Shown: positions 51,067 to 62,153 of the stretch, piece after piece
Position numbering within the stretch: the stretch's first letter is position 1
Layout: every line of letters begins with the position of its first letter
From: Anaeromyxobacter sp. Fw109-5
GTDB taxonomy: Bacteria; Myxococcota; Myxococcia; Myxococcales; Anaeromyxobacteraceae
NCBI RefSeq assembly: GCF_000017505.1
Contig: NC_009675.1
Coordinates: 4,282,501-4,346,500 of the forward strand
Direction: 5' to 3'
DNA: 64,000 bases
Notes under the pieces: generated by a model
Seen by the model: only the letters and a program-made list of their open reading frames with translations
The model's database searches: none
What the model was told of the DNA's origin: nothing
Program-made: the position numbers and the translations under genes

Positions 51067-54000
51067 TCACTGACCGGCGACGAACGTCGCGGTCACGACC
51101 TTGTTCGCGTCGGCGGTCGCCGTGCACGACAGCCGATCGCGCGGATCCGGCAGGCACCCTCCCCACGAGCCGAGCACCGTGCCCGCCGGCGGCGTGGCGC
51201 GGAGCGTCACCTGCGTCGCCGGCGAGGTGTTCGGCACGTCGACGCGACAGGTGCCGGCGTTTCCGGTACACGCGAGGCCGCTTCCGGAGACGCTGCCCAC
51301 CACCCCGAAGGTGCGCACGATGACCGCGTACGTCTCGGGCGGAGGGGGCTCGGCGGGCCACTCGAAGAACGCCGCGACCGCGGTGGCGCCGGTCACCCGG
51401 AGCGTGCAGCTCGAAGAATCGGCCGTCGGCGTGCACCCCTGCCAGCGCTCGAACGCCGTGGTGCCGGGCCGCGCCGTCAGCAGGAGCGACGTGCCGGGCG
51501 CCGCGTCGACGCGGCAGGTCCCGCTGAGCCGGCGGCAGTCGAGGCCGCCGCCCGAGACGCTGCCGGCGGTGCCGAAGAGACGCACGAACACGGGGTACGT
51601 CGACGCGGGAGCCGCCGGCGGCGGCGGATCGAACACCGCGACGACCGCCGTTCCGGCCGTCGGGGTCAAGGTGCACGAGGTGGGAGTGCCCAGGATGGGC
51701 GCGCAGCCCTGCCACTGACGGAACGTGTACCCGGCCGCCGGGGTCGCCTGGAGGGAGAGGGTCGTCCCGGCGGCCACGCTCACCCCGCACGTCCCCGAGC
51801 CGTTCGAGCAGTCCACGCCGCCGCCCGAGACCCGGCCGCGGCCGAACACGCGAACCGTGACCGGATTGGCCGTCGGCGCGGGCGGCTGGATGCTCTCGAA
51901 GCTCGCGATGACGACGGTGCTCTGCGCCGGCTTGACGGTGCAGGTCAGCGGATCTCCGCTCTGGGGCGTGCACCCGGTCCAGCCTGCGAACCTCACCACG
52001 TCGGACTCGAGCGCGGTGAGCGTCAGGGTCCCGCCGGAGGGCACGCTGCCGGAGCACTGCGCCGTGGCGGTCGTGCAGGCGATGGGCCCGCCGACGACGC
52101 CGCCGTGGAGCGACCCGAAGATGCGGACGAGCACCACGTTGCTCGTCTCGACCGGCGTCGAGGCCATGAAGGTGGCGGCGACGGTCTTCGCGAGGTCCAT
52201 CGTGACGGTGCACGTGGGGGACGTCCCGCTGCAGGGCCCGCCGGACCAGCCCGCGAAGCTGGAGCCCTCCGCCTGCTCCGCGGTGAGCACGACCGAAGAG
52301 CCCCGGGCCTGGTCGGCGCCGCACACGCCGCCGTGACCCGTCGCGGCCGACCAGCTGCAGTCGATGGGTCCGGGAGCGCCGGTGATCCGGCCCGCGCCGG
52401 TGCCGTTCGCGGTCGTGGTCAGCCGGTAGGTCGCCGGCGCGTCGAACTGCGCGTCGATGGTGAGCGGCCCGCTCACGGTCACGACGCACGTTCCCGTGCC
52501 CGCGCACGGCGCGCCCCAGCCGGCGAAGCGCGAGTCGCCGATCGCGGAGGCCGTGAAGGTCACGGTGGTCCCGACCTCGAAGCTGGCGCCGCACGTCGTG
52601 CCGCAGCTCACGGCCCCGGACGAGCTCACGACGCCCGAGCCGGTGCCGGTCTTCCGGATCGTGATCGTCGCGGTCGGCGGCGGCAGCCGGTCGAACTGCG
52701 CCGTCACGACCACGTCGCCGTCGACCCTGACGCTGCACCCGCCCGTGCCGGTGCAGGCGCCGCCCCAGCCGGCGAAAGACGAGCTGCCGTCTGGGATCGC
52801 CGCGAACGTCACGGGCGTGCCCGCCACGTACTCGACGCACCCGGTGCCGCAGCTCGACCCCGCAGGCGTGGGGGTGATGGTCCCGCCGCCGGTGCCCGCG
52901 ATCGAGGTCTCCACGCGGTACAGGGTGGGAGGGATCTCCCGGAACGTCGCGGTGACCGAGCGGTCCCCGTCGAGGGCAAGGTCGCACGCGGCGGTGCCGG
53001 TACAGTCGCCGCTCCAGCCGACGAACTCCCAGCCGGACGCGGGGATCGCACTCAGCGTCGCGGGATCGGTCGCGGCGAGCTCGGCGGAGCAGACGACCCC
53101 GCAGAGGATGCCGGCCGGCTCCGACGTGACGGTGCCCGCGCCCGACGTCGACACGGTGACCGTCGCGCTCGGCGGCGGCAGCGAATCGAACTGCGCCATC
53201 ACGCTCGTCGCCTCGTTCACGGTGACGACGCAGGCGCCGGTACCGGCGCAGGGTCCGCCCCAGCCGGCGAACGTGGAGAGCGCCTCCCCCGGCGAGGCGG
53301 TGAGCGTGACGGTCGAGCCGAGCGGGTACGCCGCGCTGCACGCGGTCCCGCAGTCGATCCCGGCCACGTCCGACGAGACCGAACCGCTCCCGTCACCGAT
53401 CTTCGAGACGGTCAGCAGGGCGGTGGAGGGCGCCGTCGCGACGAACTCGGCCTGCGCGGTGAGCGGCGCGCTCAGCGTGCACGTCGCGACGTCGCCCGTC
53501 GCGGTGCAGCCTCCCTGCGGGAACGACCACGCCACGGACGCGCCGCTCGCCGGCGTCGCGGTGAGCGTGACGGTGCCGCCGTCGACGTAGCTCGCCTCGC
53601 AAGCGCCGCCCGTGCCGCACGCGATGCCCGCGGGGTCCGACACCACCGTCCCGCCCGCCGTCCCGCCCCTCGCCACGGTCAGCTGGTACAGCGCGTCGAA
53701 CCGCGCGCCCACCACCTTCGGACCGTCCACCACGAGGTCGCAGGTGAGTCCCGTGCAATCTCCTGCGAAGCCGCTGAACCGGTCTGTCGCCGACCGGCCC
53801 ACGAGCTCGAGCGCCGTTCCCATGGCGAAGGAGTGATCGTAGCTGCCCTGGCAGGTGGGGCAGAACGCGTCGTCGACGGCGGGCAGCGAGGTCACCGTCC
53901 CCGCGCCGCGCCCGGTGCCCGAGATCGTGACCGGGTAGCCCGCGGCGGGGCCGACCCGTCCGACGATCCCGGTGCGAGCAGCGTCGAGCGCGACGGTGCT

Positions 54001-55239
54001 GAGCACGGCGAAGTTGCCGCTGGCGTCCGCGGAGACGGCGTCCAGGGAGCGGCCTGCCTCGATCCAGAACCCGCTCGCGTCCGCGACCGCTCCCGTGGCG
54101 CCGACGCGTGCCCCGTACAGCGCGGAGGACGCCCCGGCCGCGCGGCGGTACACGACCACGAAGCTGCTGCCCGAGGCGGTCACCGCGCAGTCACCCCCCA
54201 GGCCCGCCGGGGAGACGGGGAACGGCGCGGCGTCGGCGAGCGTCGCGTCCGCGTTCAGCCGGATCGCGGTGGTCGTGCTCGCGCTCTCGTTCCACGCGAC
54301 GAGATACCGCCCGCCAGCCCACGCGAGGCGCGGGGCGGCGGCGGTGGCGGAGCCCGACGAAGCGTCGAGCCGACGCACCGTGCCCACCTGGACGCCGGCC
54401 TGCTTGTTCGTCACGCTCGCCGCGTAGACGCCCGTCGCCGAGACCGACGTACCGTGAACGCCCCAGGCGATGACGTAGGCGGCTCCGTCGCTGGCCAGCG
54501 ACGGGGCGCGAGCCTCGCACGTGCCCACCACCGAGCACCCCGTCGCCGTCGTGGCGGCGATGGTCGCCAGCCCGTTGGACCGCGTGAGCGCCCCCTTCGC
54601 GTTCAGGTTCAGCCGCACGCCCCTGAGGTCCGCTCCGTCCTGAACCGCGACGAAGTACTCCGGCGGGGCGGCCGCGGAGAAGGCGCTGGCGACCGCGGGC
54701 GCTCCACGGACAGCGCTGGTGTACGCGTAGACGGAGACCGGCGCCGAATCCACGACCGGTGCCGCGCTGGACGATGCGCTCACGCGCTGTGCCAGCACCT
54801 GGGCCCCCTCCACCCAGACGACGAGGAAGTTCGTGCCGTCGAAGGTGACGGCCGGGGCGGTCTGCGACGCGCCGCTGCCGAGCGCGAACGGCGTGCCGTT
54901 CACGACACCGCTCGGTCCGACGTGGACCGCGCGCAGCGTCGGGCCTCCGTCGCACGTGCCGCCGCTGCAGGCCCGCTGCTCCCACACGACGAGATGGTTG
55001 CCCCCGGCCGCGTAGCCAACGGCCGCGTTCGAGTACGCGCTGGACGCGTCCGTCGCGCCGATCGTGAACTCGTGCGCGAGCGTCCCGTCCACCACGGCGT
55101 CGTCCCTGCCCTCCAGCGCCGGGCCGGGAGCAGAGGACGAGGAGCAGGCGGCCAAGACGCTGGCGGCGAGGAGAGCGGACGTTCGGACGCAGGGCCTTCG
55201 TGTGCGCCCGGCGTGCGGCGCGCTTCGCGGATCGAACAT
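51067..55239 (-). CDS. giant lipoprotein with eleven InlB B-repeat-like domains
   Basis: A 1390-residue surface lipoprotein. The lipobox is LLAASVLAACSSSS. The N-terminal ~450 residues contain propeller-like repeats (QTAPAVTFDGTNFLVVWVEG, APSLASDGAAYVIAWGVHG, RLAWAGGRYLVAWNESAS). Eleven repeats of about 80 residues follow, of the pattern GTGxGxVTSxPAGIxCG, then VTLTAxP, FAGWGGxCxGTG and VxAxFD, each with Cys pairs that may form disulfides. Repeats 8-11 form a second subclass with VRVFGxxGxVSGGG. They resemble bacterial InlB/Flg_new-type beta repeats. No anchor other than the lipid is seen. It probably projects from the outer membrane. Confidence 0.87.
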   Translation of the reverse strand: MFDPRSAPHAGRTRRPCVRTSALLAASVLAACSSSSAPGPALEGRDDAVVDGTLAHEFTIGATDASSAYSNAAVGYAAGGNHLVVWEQRACSGGTCDGGPTLRAVHVGPSGVVNGTPFALGSGASQTAPAVTFDGTNFLVVWVEGAQVLAQRVSASSSAAPVVDSAPVSVYAYTSAVRGAPAVASAFSAAAPPEYFVAVQDGADLRGVRLNLNAKGALTRSNGLATIAATTATGCSVVGTCEARAPSLASDGAAYVIAWGVHGTSVSATGVYAASVTNKQAGVQVGTVRRLDASSGSATAAAPRLAWAGGRYLVAWNESASTTTAIRLNADATLADAAPFPVSPAGLGGDCAVTASGSSFVVVYRRAAGASSALYGARVGATGAVADASGFWIEAGRSLDAVSADASGNFAVLSTVALDAARTGIVGRVGPAAGYPVTISGTGRGAGTVTSLPAVDDAFCPTCQGSYDHSFAMGTALELVGRSATDRFSGFAGDCTGLTCDLVVDGPKVVGARFDALYQLTVARGGTAGGTVVSDPAGIACGTGGACEASYVDGGTVTLTATPASGASVAWSFPQGGCTATGDVATCTLSAPLTAQAEFVATAPSTALLTVSKIGDGSGSVSSDVAGIDCGTACSAAYPLGSTVTLTASPGEALSTFAGWGGPCAGTGACVVTVNEATSVMAQFDSLPPPSATVTVSTSGAGTVTSEPAGILCGVVCSAELAATDPATLSAIPASGWEFVGWSGDCTGTAACDLALDGDRSVTATFREIPPTLYRVETSIAGTGGGTITPTPAGSSCGTGCVEYVAGTPVTFAAIPDGSSSFAGWGGACTGTGGCSVRVDGDVVVTAQFDRLPPPTATITIRKTGTGSGVVSSSGAVSCGTTCGASFEVGTTVTFTASAIGDSRFAGWGAPCAGTGTCVVTVSGPLTIDAQFDAPATYRLTTTANGTGAGRITGAPGPIDCSWSAATGHGGVCGADQARGSSVVLTAEQAEGSSFAGWSGGPCSGTSPTCTVTMDLAKTVAATFMASTPVETSNVVLVRIFGSLHGGVVGGPIACTTATAQCSGSVPSGGTLTLTALESDVVRFAGWTGCTPQSGDPLTCTVKPAQSTVVIASFESIQPPAPTANPVTVRVFGRGRVSGGGVDCSNGSGTCGVSVAAGTTLSLQATPAAGYTFRQWQGCAPILGTPTSCTLTPTAGTAVVAVFDPPPPAAPASTYPVFVRLFGTAGSVSGGGLDCRRLSGTCRVDAAPGTSLLLTARPGTTAFERWQGCTPTADSSSCTLRVTGATAVAAFFEWPAEPPPPETYAVIVRTFGVVGSVSGSGLACTGNAGTCRVDVPNTSPATQVTLRATPPAGTVLGSWGGCLPDPRDRLSCTATADANKVVTATFVAGQ

Positions 55240-55509
55240 GTCTGGCGCCCCCCGGCGCTGTCGGGCAGGAGCCCGACCGTCAGTACGGGGAGAGAGCTAT
55301 CACCCGCGAGCGAGGTGCTCCAAGTCAGGCGGTCTCAGTACAGGGACCCCCGATGTGCCTTTCCCGCGGGACGGCCTCACCGCCCCGGAGCACGGCCACG
55401 CCAGCGCGGCCCGCCGGCCTCCGGCCGGCAGCGCCCGCTCGATCCGGCGGCGACACCCGGCCGTTCGGACGCCGGCCGGGTGTCGCCTCCGGGACCCCCG
55501 GTTCTCGCG
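55240..55509. other. intergenic gap between the giant lipoprotein and sucD
   Basis: About 270 bases with no convincing coding region on either strand. The only feature is the long hairpin at 55449-55487. Confidence 0.5.
55449..55487. repeat. long perfect hairpin downstream of sucD
   Basis: Fifteen-bp perfect arms (55449-55463 and 55473-55487, beginning GGCGACACCCGGCC) around a 9-nt loop. No T-run follows leftward, so it is not a classical terminator, but it may protect the sucD mRNA 3' end. Confidence 0.6.
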
Positions 55510-56499
55510 CTAGAGGTTGGGGGGATCCTGCTCGACGCGCGCCGCGCGACGTCGCGTCACCGGCTGCCGCCCTCGCCGCGCCGGCTGCGGCGCGGCGGGG
55601 CGCTTCGCGCTCCGCGCCTTCCTGCGGGAGAGGACGTGCCGCACCGCCTCGCCGATCCCGGCGGGGCTCTCGCACACCACCACGCCCGCCTCGCGCAGCG
55701 CGGCGATCTTGGCCTCCGCGGTGCCGCTCGACCCGGAGATGACGGCGCCCGCGTGTCCCATGCGCCGTCCGGGAGGAGCGCTCCGCCCGGCGATGAAGCC
55801 GACCACCGGCTTCGTCACGTTCTTGCCGATGTAGCGCGCGGCCCACTCCTCGCCCGAGCCGCCGATCTCGCCGATGAGCACGATGGCCTCGGTCTCGGGG
55901 TCGGACTCGAACCGCGAGAGGCAGTCCACGAAGTCGGTGCCGTTGACCGGATCGCCGCCGATCCCGACGGCGGTGGACTGCCCGAGCCCGAGGTCCGTGA
56001 GCTGCTTCACGGCCTCGTAGGTGAGCGTGCCGGAGCGCGAGACGATGCCGATGGGACCGGGCCGGTGGATGTGGCCCGGCATGATCCCGATCTTGCACTG
56101 CCCCGGCGTGATCACGCCCGGGCAGTTCGGGCCCAGGAGCCGGACGCCGGGACGGTCCTGAAGGAACCGCTTCACCGTGACCATGTCGAGGACGGGGATC
56201 CCCTCGGTGATGGCGACGACGAGCGGGACCCCCGCGCCGGCGGCCTCCATGATGGCGTCCGCCGCGAACGGCGGCGGGACGAAGATGACGCTCGCGTTGG
56301 CGCCGGTCTCTCGCACGGCCTCCCCGACCGTGTCGAAGATCGGCACGCGCTGCTCGAAGCGCGTGCCGCCGCGCCCCGGGGTGACGCCGGCGACGACCCG
56401 CGTCCCGTAGGCCAGCATCTGCTCGGCGTGGAAGCTGCCGGCGGCGCCGGTGATGCCCTGCACGAGGACCTTGGTGTTCCTGTCGACGAAGATGCTCAC
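55510..56499 (-). CDS. sucD: succinate-CoA ligase alpha subunit
   Basis: The alpha subunit of succinyl-CoA synthetase in the citric acid cycle. The 329-residue protein shows [91 protein letters not shown] and the phospho-His segment [14 protein letters not shown]-terminal extension of about 35 Arg/Ala/Pro-rich residues is unusual. It lies 34 bp downstream of sucC. Confidence 0.95.
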   Translation of the reverse strand: MSIFVDRNTKVLVQGITGAAGSFHAEQMLAYGTRVVAGVTPGRGGTRFEQRVPIFDTVGEAVRETGANASVIFVPPPFAADAIMEAAGAGVPLVVAITEGIPVLDMVTVKRFLQDRPGVRLLGPNCPGVITPGQCKIGIMPGHIHRPGPIGIVSRSGTLTYEAVKQLTDLGLGQSTAVGIGGDPVNGTDFVDCLSRFESDPETEAIVLIGEIGGSGEEWAARYIGKNVTKPVVGFIAGRSAPPGRRMGHAGAVISGSSGTAEAKIAALREAGVVVCESPAGIGEAVRHVLSRRKARSAKRPAAPQPARRGRQPVTRRRAARVEQDPPNL

Positions 56500-56533
56500 G
56501 ACCCCTCCGCTCCGATGAGTGCCCGCTGCCGCC

Positions 56534-57712
<1,179 letters not shown>

Positions 57713-57901
57713 TCGGTCGGGCTCCTCGTCGATGTCCGCCGTCCCACCGACGAAGAGCAACCGCTGCGCCAGCGCCGCGCGCCTGCGCCTAAGCCCCTGG
57801 ATTTCGTGAAGCCGGGCCCTCCGGCGGGGTTCCCACTGGCGGCGGGCGAGCCAGTCGCGTACCGTTCCTGGCACACTGCGTCCCGGACCTGGCACTTTGC
57901 C

Positions 57902-57924
57902 GCTCACCCTGAGCCTGTCGAAGG

Positions 57925-57930
<6 letters not shown>
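57902..57930. repeat. dispersed hairpin repeat, core GAGCCTGTCGA
   Basis: Nine-bp arms (GCTCACCCT / AGGGTGAGC) around GAGCCTGTCGA. The right arm overlaps the GTG start of the PrpR-type gene, so the hairpin could affect its translation. Confidence 0.8.
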
Positions 57931-59880
<1,950 letters not shown>

Positions 59881-59899
59881 GCGGGCGGGGCGAGCCCCC

Positions 59900-60145
59900 T
59901 CAGCCGCACCGCTCGCCGGCGGTGCCCTTCCCGTGGCACGCCGCGTCGTCGGGCGCGTCGAGGCGCTCCCCGGAGACCGGCCGCGTCTCCTCCAGCCCGC
60001 GCTGGCGGTGCGCGTGCGAGGCGAACCAGATCCCGACCGAGAGCGCGGCGACGAACAGGACCCACAGGCCGCCGCGGGTGTTACCGGTCCCGCTCTCTCC
60101 GGGCTCGAGCAGGGCGGCAGAGCCAGCGCCTTCTTCCTCTCGCAT
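59900..60145 (-). CDS. small single-pass membrane protein
   Basis: An 81-residue protein with one clear hydrophobic segment (GGLWVLFVAALSVGIWFAS) and a C-terminal region with two Cys (DDAACHGKGTAGERCG) that may face the periplasm. It is convergent with the sigma54 activator. Family unknown. Confidence 0.6.
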   Translation of the reverse strand: MREEEGAGSAALLEPGESGTGNTRGGLWVLFVAALSVGIWFASHAHRQRGLEETRPVSGERLDAPDDAACHGKGTAGERCG

Positions 60146-60244
60146 GGAGGCGAGGCTACACCCGCGGCGGGATCTCGCGCCCTGCGGCGAACTGCAGCAG
60201 GGTGGACGTGGGTGGATGCCGCCGCCGCGCGCCCTCCGGTCACC

Positions 60245-61066
60245 TCATCCGCGTGATGATCGGGGCTCGGGAAGTGGCCGCCGGCGCGAGAGCATCAGGA
60301 CGAGCGCGCCGATCCCGAGCGCGGCGAGCAGGTGCTTCAGGGTATGGCCGCTCACGACGCCAGCGGTGGCAGCGAAGATGGCGGCGTCGCGCACCTCGGC
60401 CAGCTTCGCGGCCACGTACAGCGCGAGGGCGGCGAGGAGCCACGCGGAGCCCGTGTACCGCGGGCGCACGAGCACGACGAGGAGGGGGATCGCGACGAGC
60501 GGAGCGGCCTGCACGGCGACGTAGGGGCGAAGATCGCCAGCGCCGTTCACCTCGCTCGCATACCACCAGACGACCGTCGCCGCGCCGAGCACCAGGAGCG
60601 GGATGAGGGGCCCCCGGGCCCCGAGCCGCTCGGCGATCAGCGCCGAGAGCAGGCCCATGAAGCCGACCGTCATCGCGAGCCGGTCGAGGGCGAGCGACGC
60701 GTTCGTCGGCGAGAGGTGGTAGACGGCGGAGCCCACGGCCGTGAGCAGCACGCCCCAGAACGTCACGGCCCACGGCGCTCGCTCCCGCGCGTTCACGAAG
60801 CTGACGTCACGCGCGGCGACGACCCGCAGGCCGAGGAGGCCGACCGCGAGGAAGGCGAGGCTGGAGAGCACGTCCGCGGCGTTGGGGATCCCGAGGAGCG
60901 CACGGCGGTCCGCGAACGCATGGTACGCGGGATCCTGCGCGATGCGCGGCAGCGCGAGCATCGCGGCGACCGCGGCCGCGGCGACGAGCGCGAGGACGAG
61001 CCACCCGAGCCTGCGGGGCTGGAGCACGCGGTGAGCCGTCTCGAGCGGGGGGAGCGACTCGGTCAT
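60245..61066 (-). CDS. CREST/alkaline ceramidase-like membrane hydrolase
   Basis: A 273-residue protein with about seven hydrophobic helices. The conserved residues of the CREST superfamily are in place: NAADVLSSLAFLAVGLLG (Ser), GSAVYHLSPTNASLALDRLA (His and Asp) and GHTLKHLLAALG (His pair). Such proteins are zinc hydrolases acting on amides in lipids; the lipid here is unknown. The ATG at 61066 follows an AGGA site. Confidence 0.8.
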   Translation of the reverse strand: MTESLPPLETAHRVLQPRRLGWLVLALVAAAAVAAMLALPRIAQDPAYHAFADRRALLGIPNAADVLSSLAFLAVGLLGLRVVAARDVSFVNARERAPWAVTFWGVLLTAVGSAVYHLSPTNASLALDRLAMTVGFMGLLSALIAERLGARGPLIPLLVLGAATVVWWYASEVNGAGDLRPYVAVQAAPLVAIPLLVVLVRPRYTGSAWLLAALALYVAAKLAEVRDAAIFAATAGVVSGHTLKHLLAALGIGALVLMLSRRRPLPEPRSSRG

Positions 61067-61172
61067 GCCGGTCCTCGGTGAGCCGATGCCGCCGTCAATG
61101 ATGCACGGGGCGAACGACGCTGCAAGCTCGCCTCGACACGTCACCCGGGGCCGAGCGCGCGGTCTCGAGTGC

Positions 61173-62153
61173 TCAGGTCCGGCAATCGAGCAGCTCGGGC
61201 AGCGATCCCGCCCGCTCGGCGATCCGCTCGCGGACGCGCACCGAGGACCGCGCCAGGAACGAGAGGAACTCGACGCCCATGTCGACGTTGTCCTCGAGGA
61301 CGTCGAGCACGTGCTCCAGCTCGCCCTGCAGCGCCAGGACCGGCTCCTCGACGACCGCGTCGTACCAGCGCGGCACGTCGGCGAGCACCTCGAGCGCTCC
61401 CAGGCTCTGACCCGCGCCGACGCGGAACGGCGCCCGGCAGCCGGGCGGAGCGCAGCGGACCGCGCCCCTCACCAGGAACAGCGTCTGCACCGCACGATCG
61501 CCGGCCCGCCAGAGCGCGTGGCCGTCCGGGAAGCGCACCTCCTCCGTGCTCTGGGCCAGCTCGGCGATGGCGTCGATGCTGCAAGCCTGGAAGGGAGGCC
61601 GGCTCCGGAGCAGCAGGATCCGCTCGGCGAGATCGATCTCTCCATCGGTGAAACCCGGGAGCGTCGCCGGGACCGCCTCGGGGGCGGCCTCCGCGGGGTG
61701 CTCCGCGAGGAGCTCGACGAGCTCGCGCGCGACCCCGCGCAGCGCGCTCCGGAAGATCCCGAAGCGCTCCTCGAGCGCGTCGAGCAAGGACTCCCGGTCC
61801 AGCGCGAGCGTGGCGGTGTCGTCCTCGGCCACGGCCTCGAGCCCGTCCTCGTCGCGCGCGAGCAGGAGTGCCGAACCCAGGACCGCGCCGCGCTCGGCGA
61901 TCCCGAGCTCGCGCCCGTGCCGCCGCACCCGGACGCGCCCCTCGAGGAGCACGTGCATGGCCGCCACCCGCTCCCCGGCGCGGAGCAGGACGCCGCCACG
62001 GGGAGTGAAGTGCTCCCGCAGGTTCTCGCCGAGGAACGCGAGGTCTGCCACGCGAAGGCTCCCGAACTCGGGGATACGGCGAAGGAAGAGCAGCCGCTCC
62101 ACCGGCCCGAGCCTCGGCCCTCGCGGCGCCTGGACGAACGCCTCATCGAGCAT
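61173..62153 (-). CDS. protein with two cyclic nucleotide-binding-like domains
   Basis: A 326-residue protein with two cNMP-like domains and no HTH. The first shows HFTPRGGVLLRAGERVAAMH, VLLEGRVRVRRHGRELG and AERGAVLGSALLLARDEDGL. The second shows VRFPDGHALWRAGDRAVQTL, FLVRGAVRCAPPG and FRVGAGQSLGALEVLADVPR. The phosphate-cassette residues are not well conserved, so nucleotide binding is uncertain. It overlaps the carrier-HEAT gene by 11 bp, so it is coupled to it. Confidence 0.82.
   Translation of the reverse strand: MLDEAFVQAPRGPRLGPVERLLFLRRIPEFGSLRVADLAFLGENLREHFTPRGGVLLRAGERVAAMHVLLEGRVRVRRHGRELGIAERGAVLGSALLLARDEDGLEAVAEDDTATLALDRESLLDALEERFGIFRSALRGVARELVELLAEHPAEAAPEAVPATLPGFTDGEIDLAERILLLRSRPPFQACSIDAIAELAQSTEEVRFPDGHALWRAGDRAVQTLFLVRGAVRCAPPGCRAPFRVGAGQSLGALEVLADVPRWYDAVVEEPVLALQGELEHVLDVLEDNVDMGVEFLSFLARSSVRVRERIAERAGSLPELLDCRT

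Noticed and set aside
57867-57895. Two CCTGGCAC boxes 21 bp apart before the PrpR-type gene, considered as sigma54 promoters
   Set aside because: The expected TTGCA at the -12 position is absent after both boxes.
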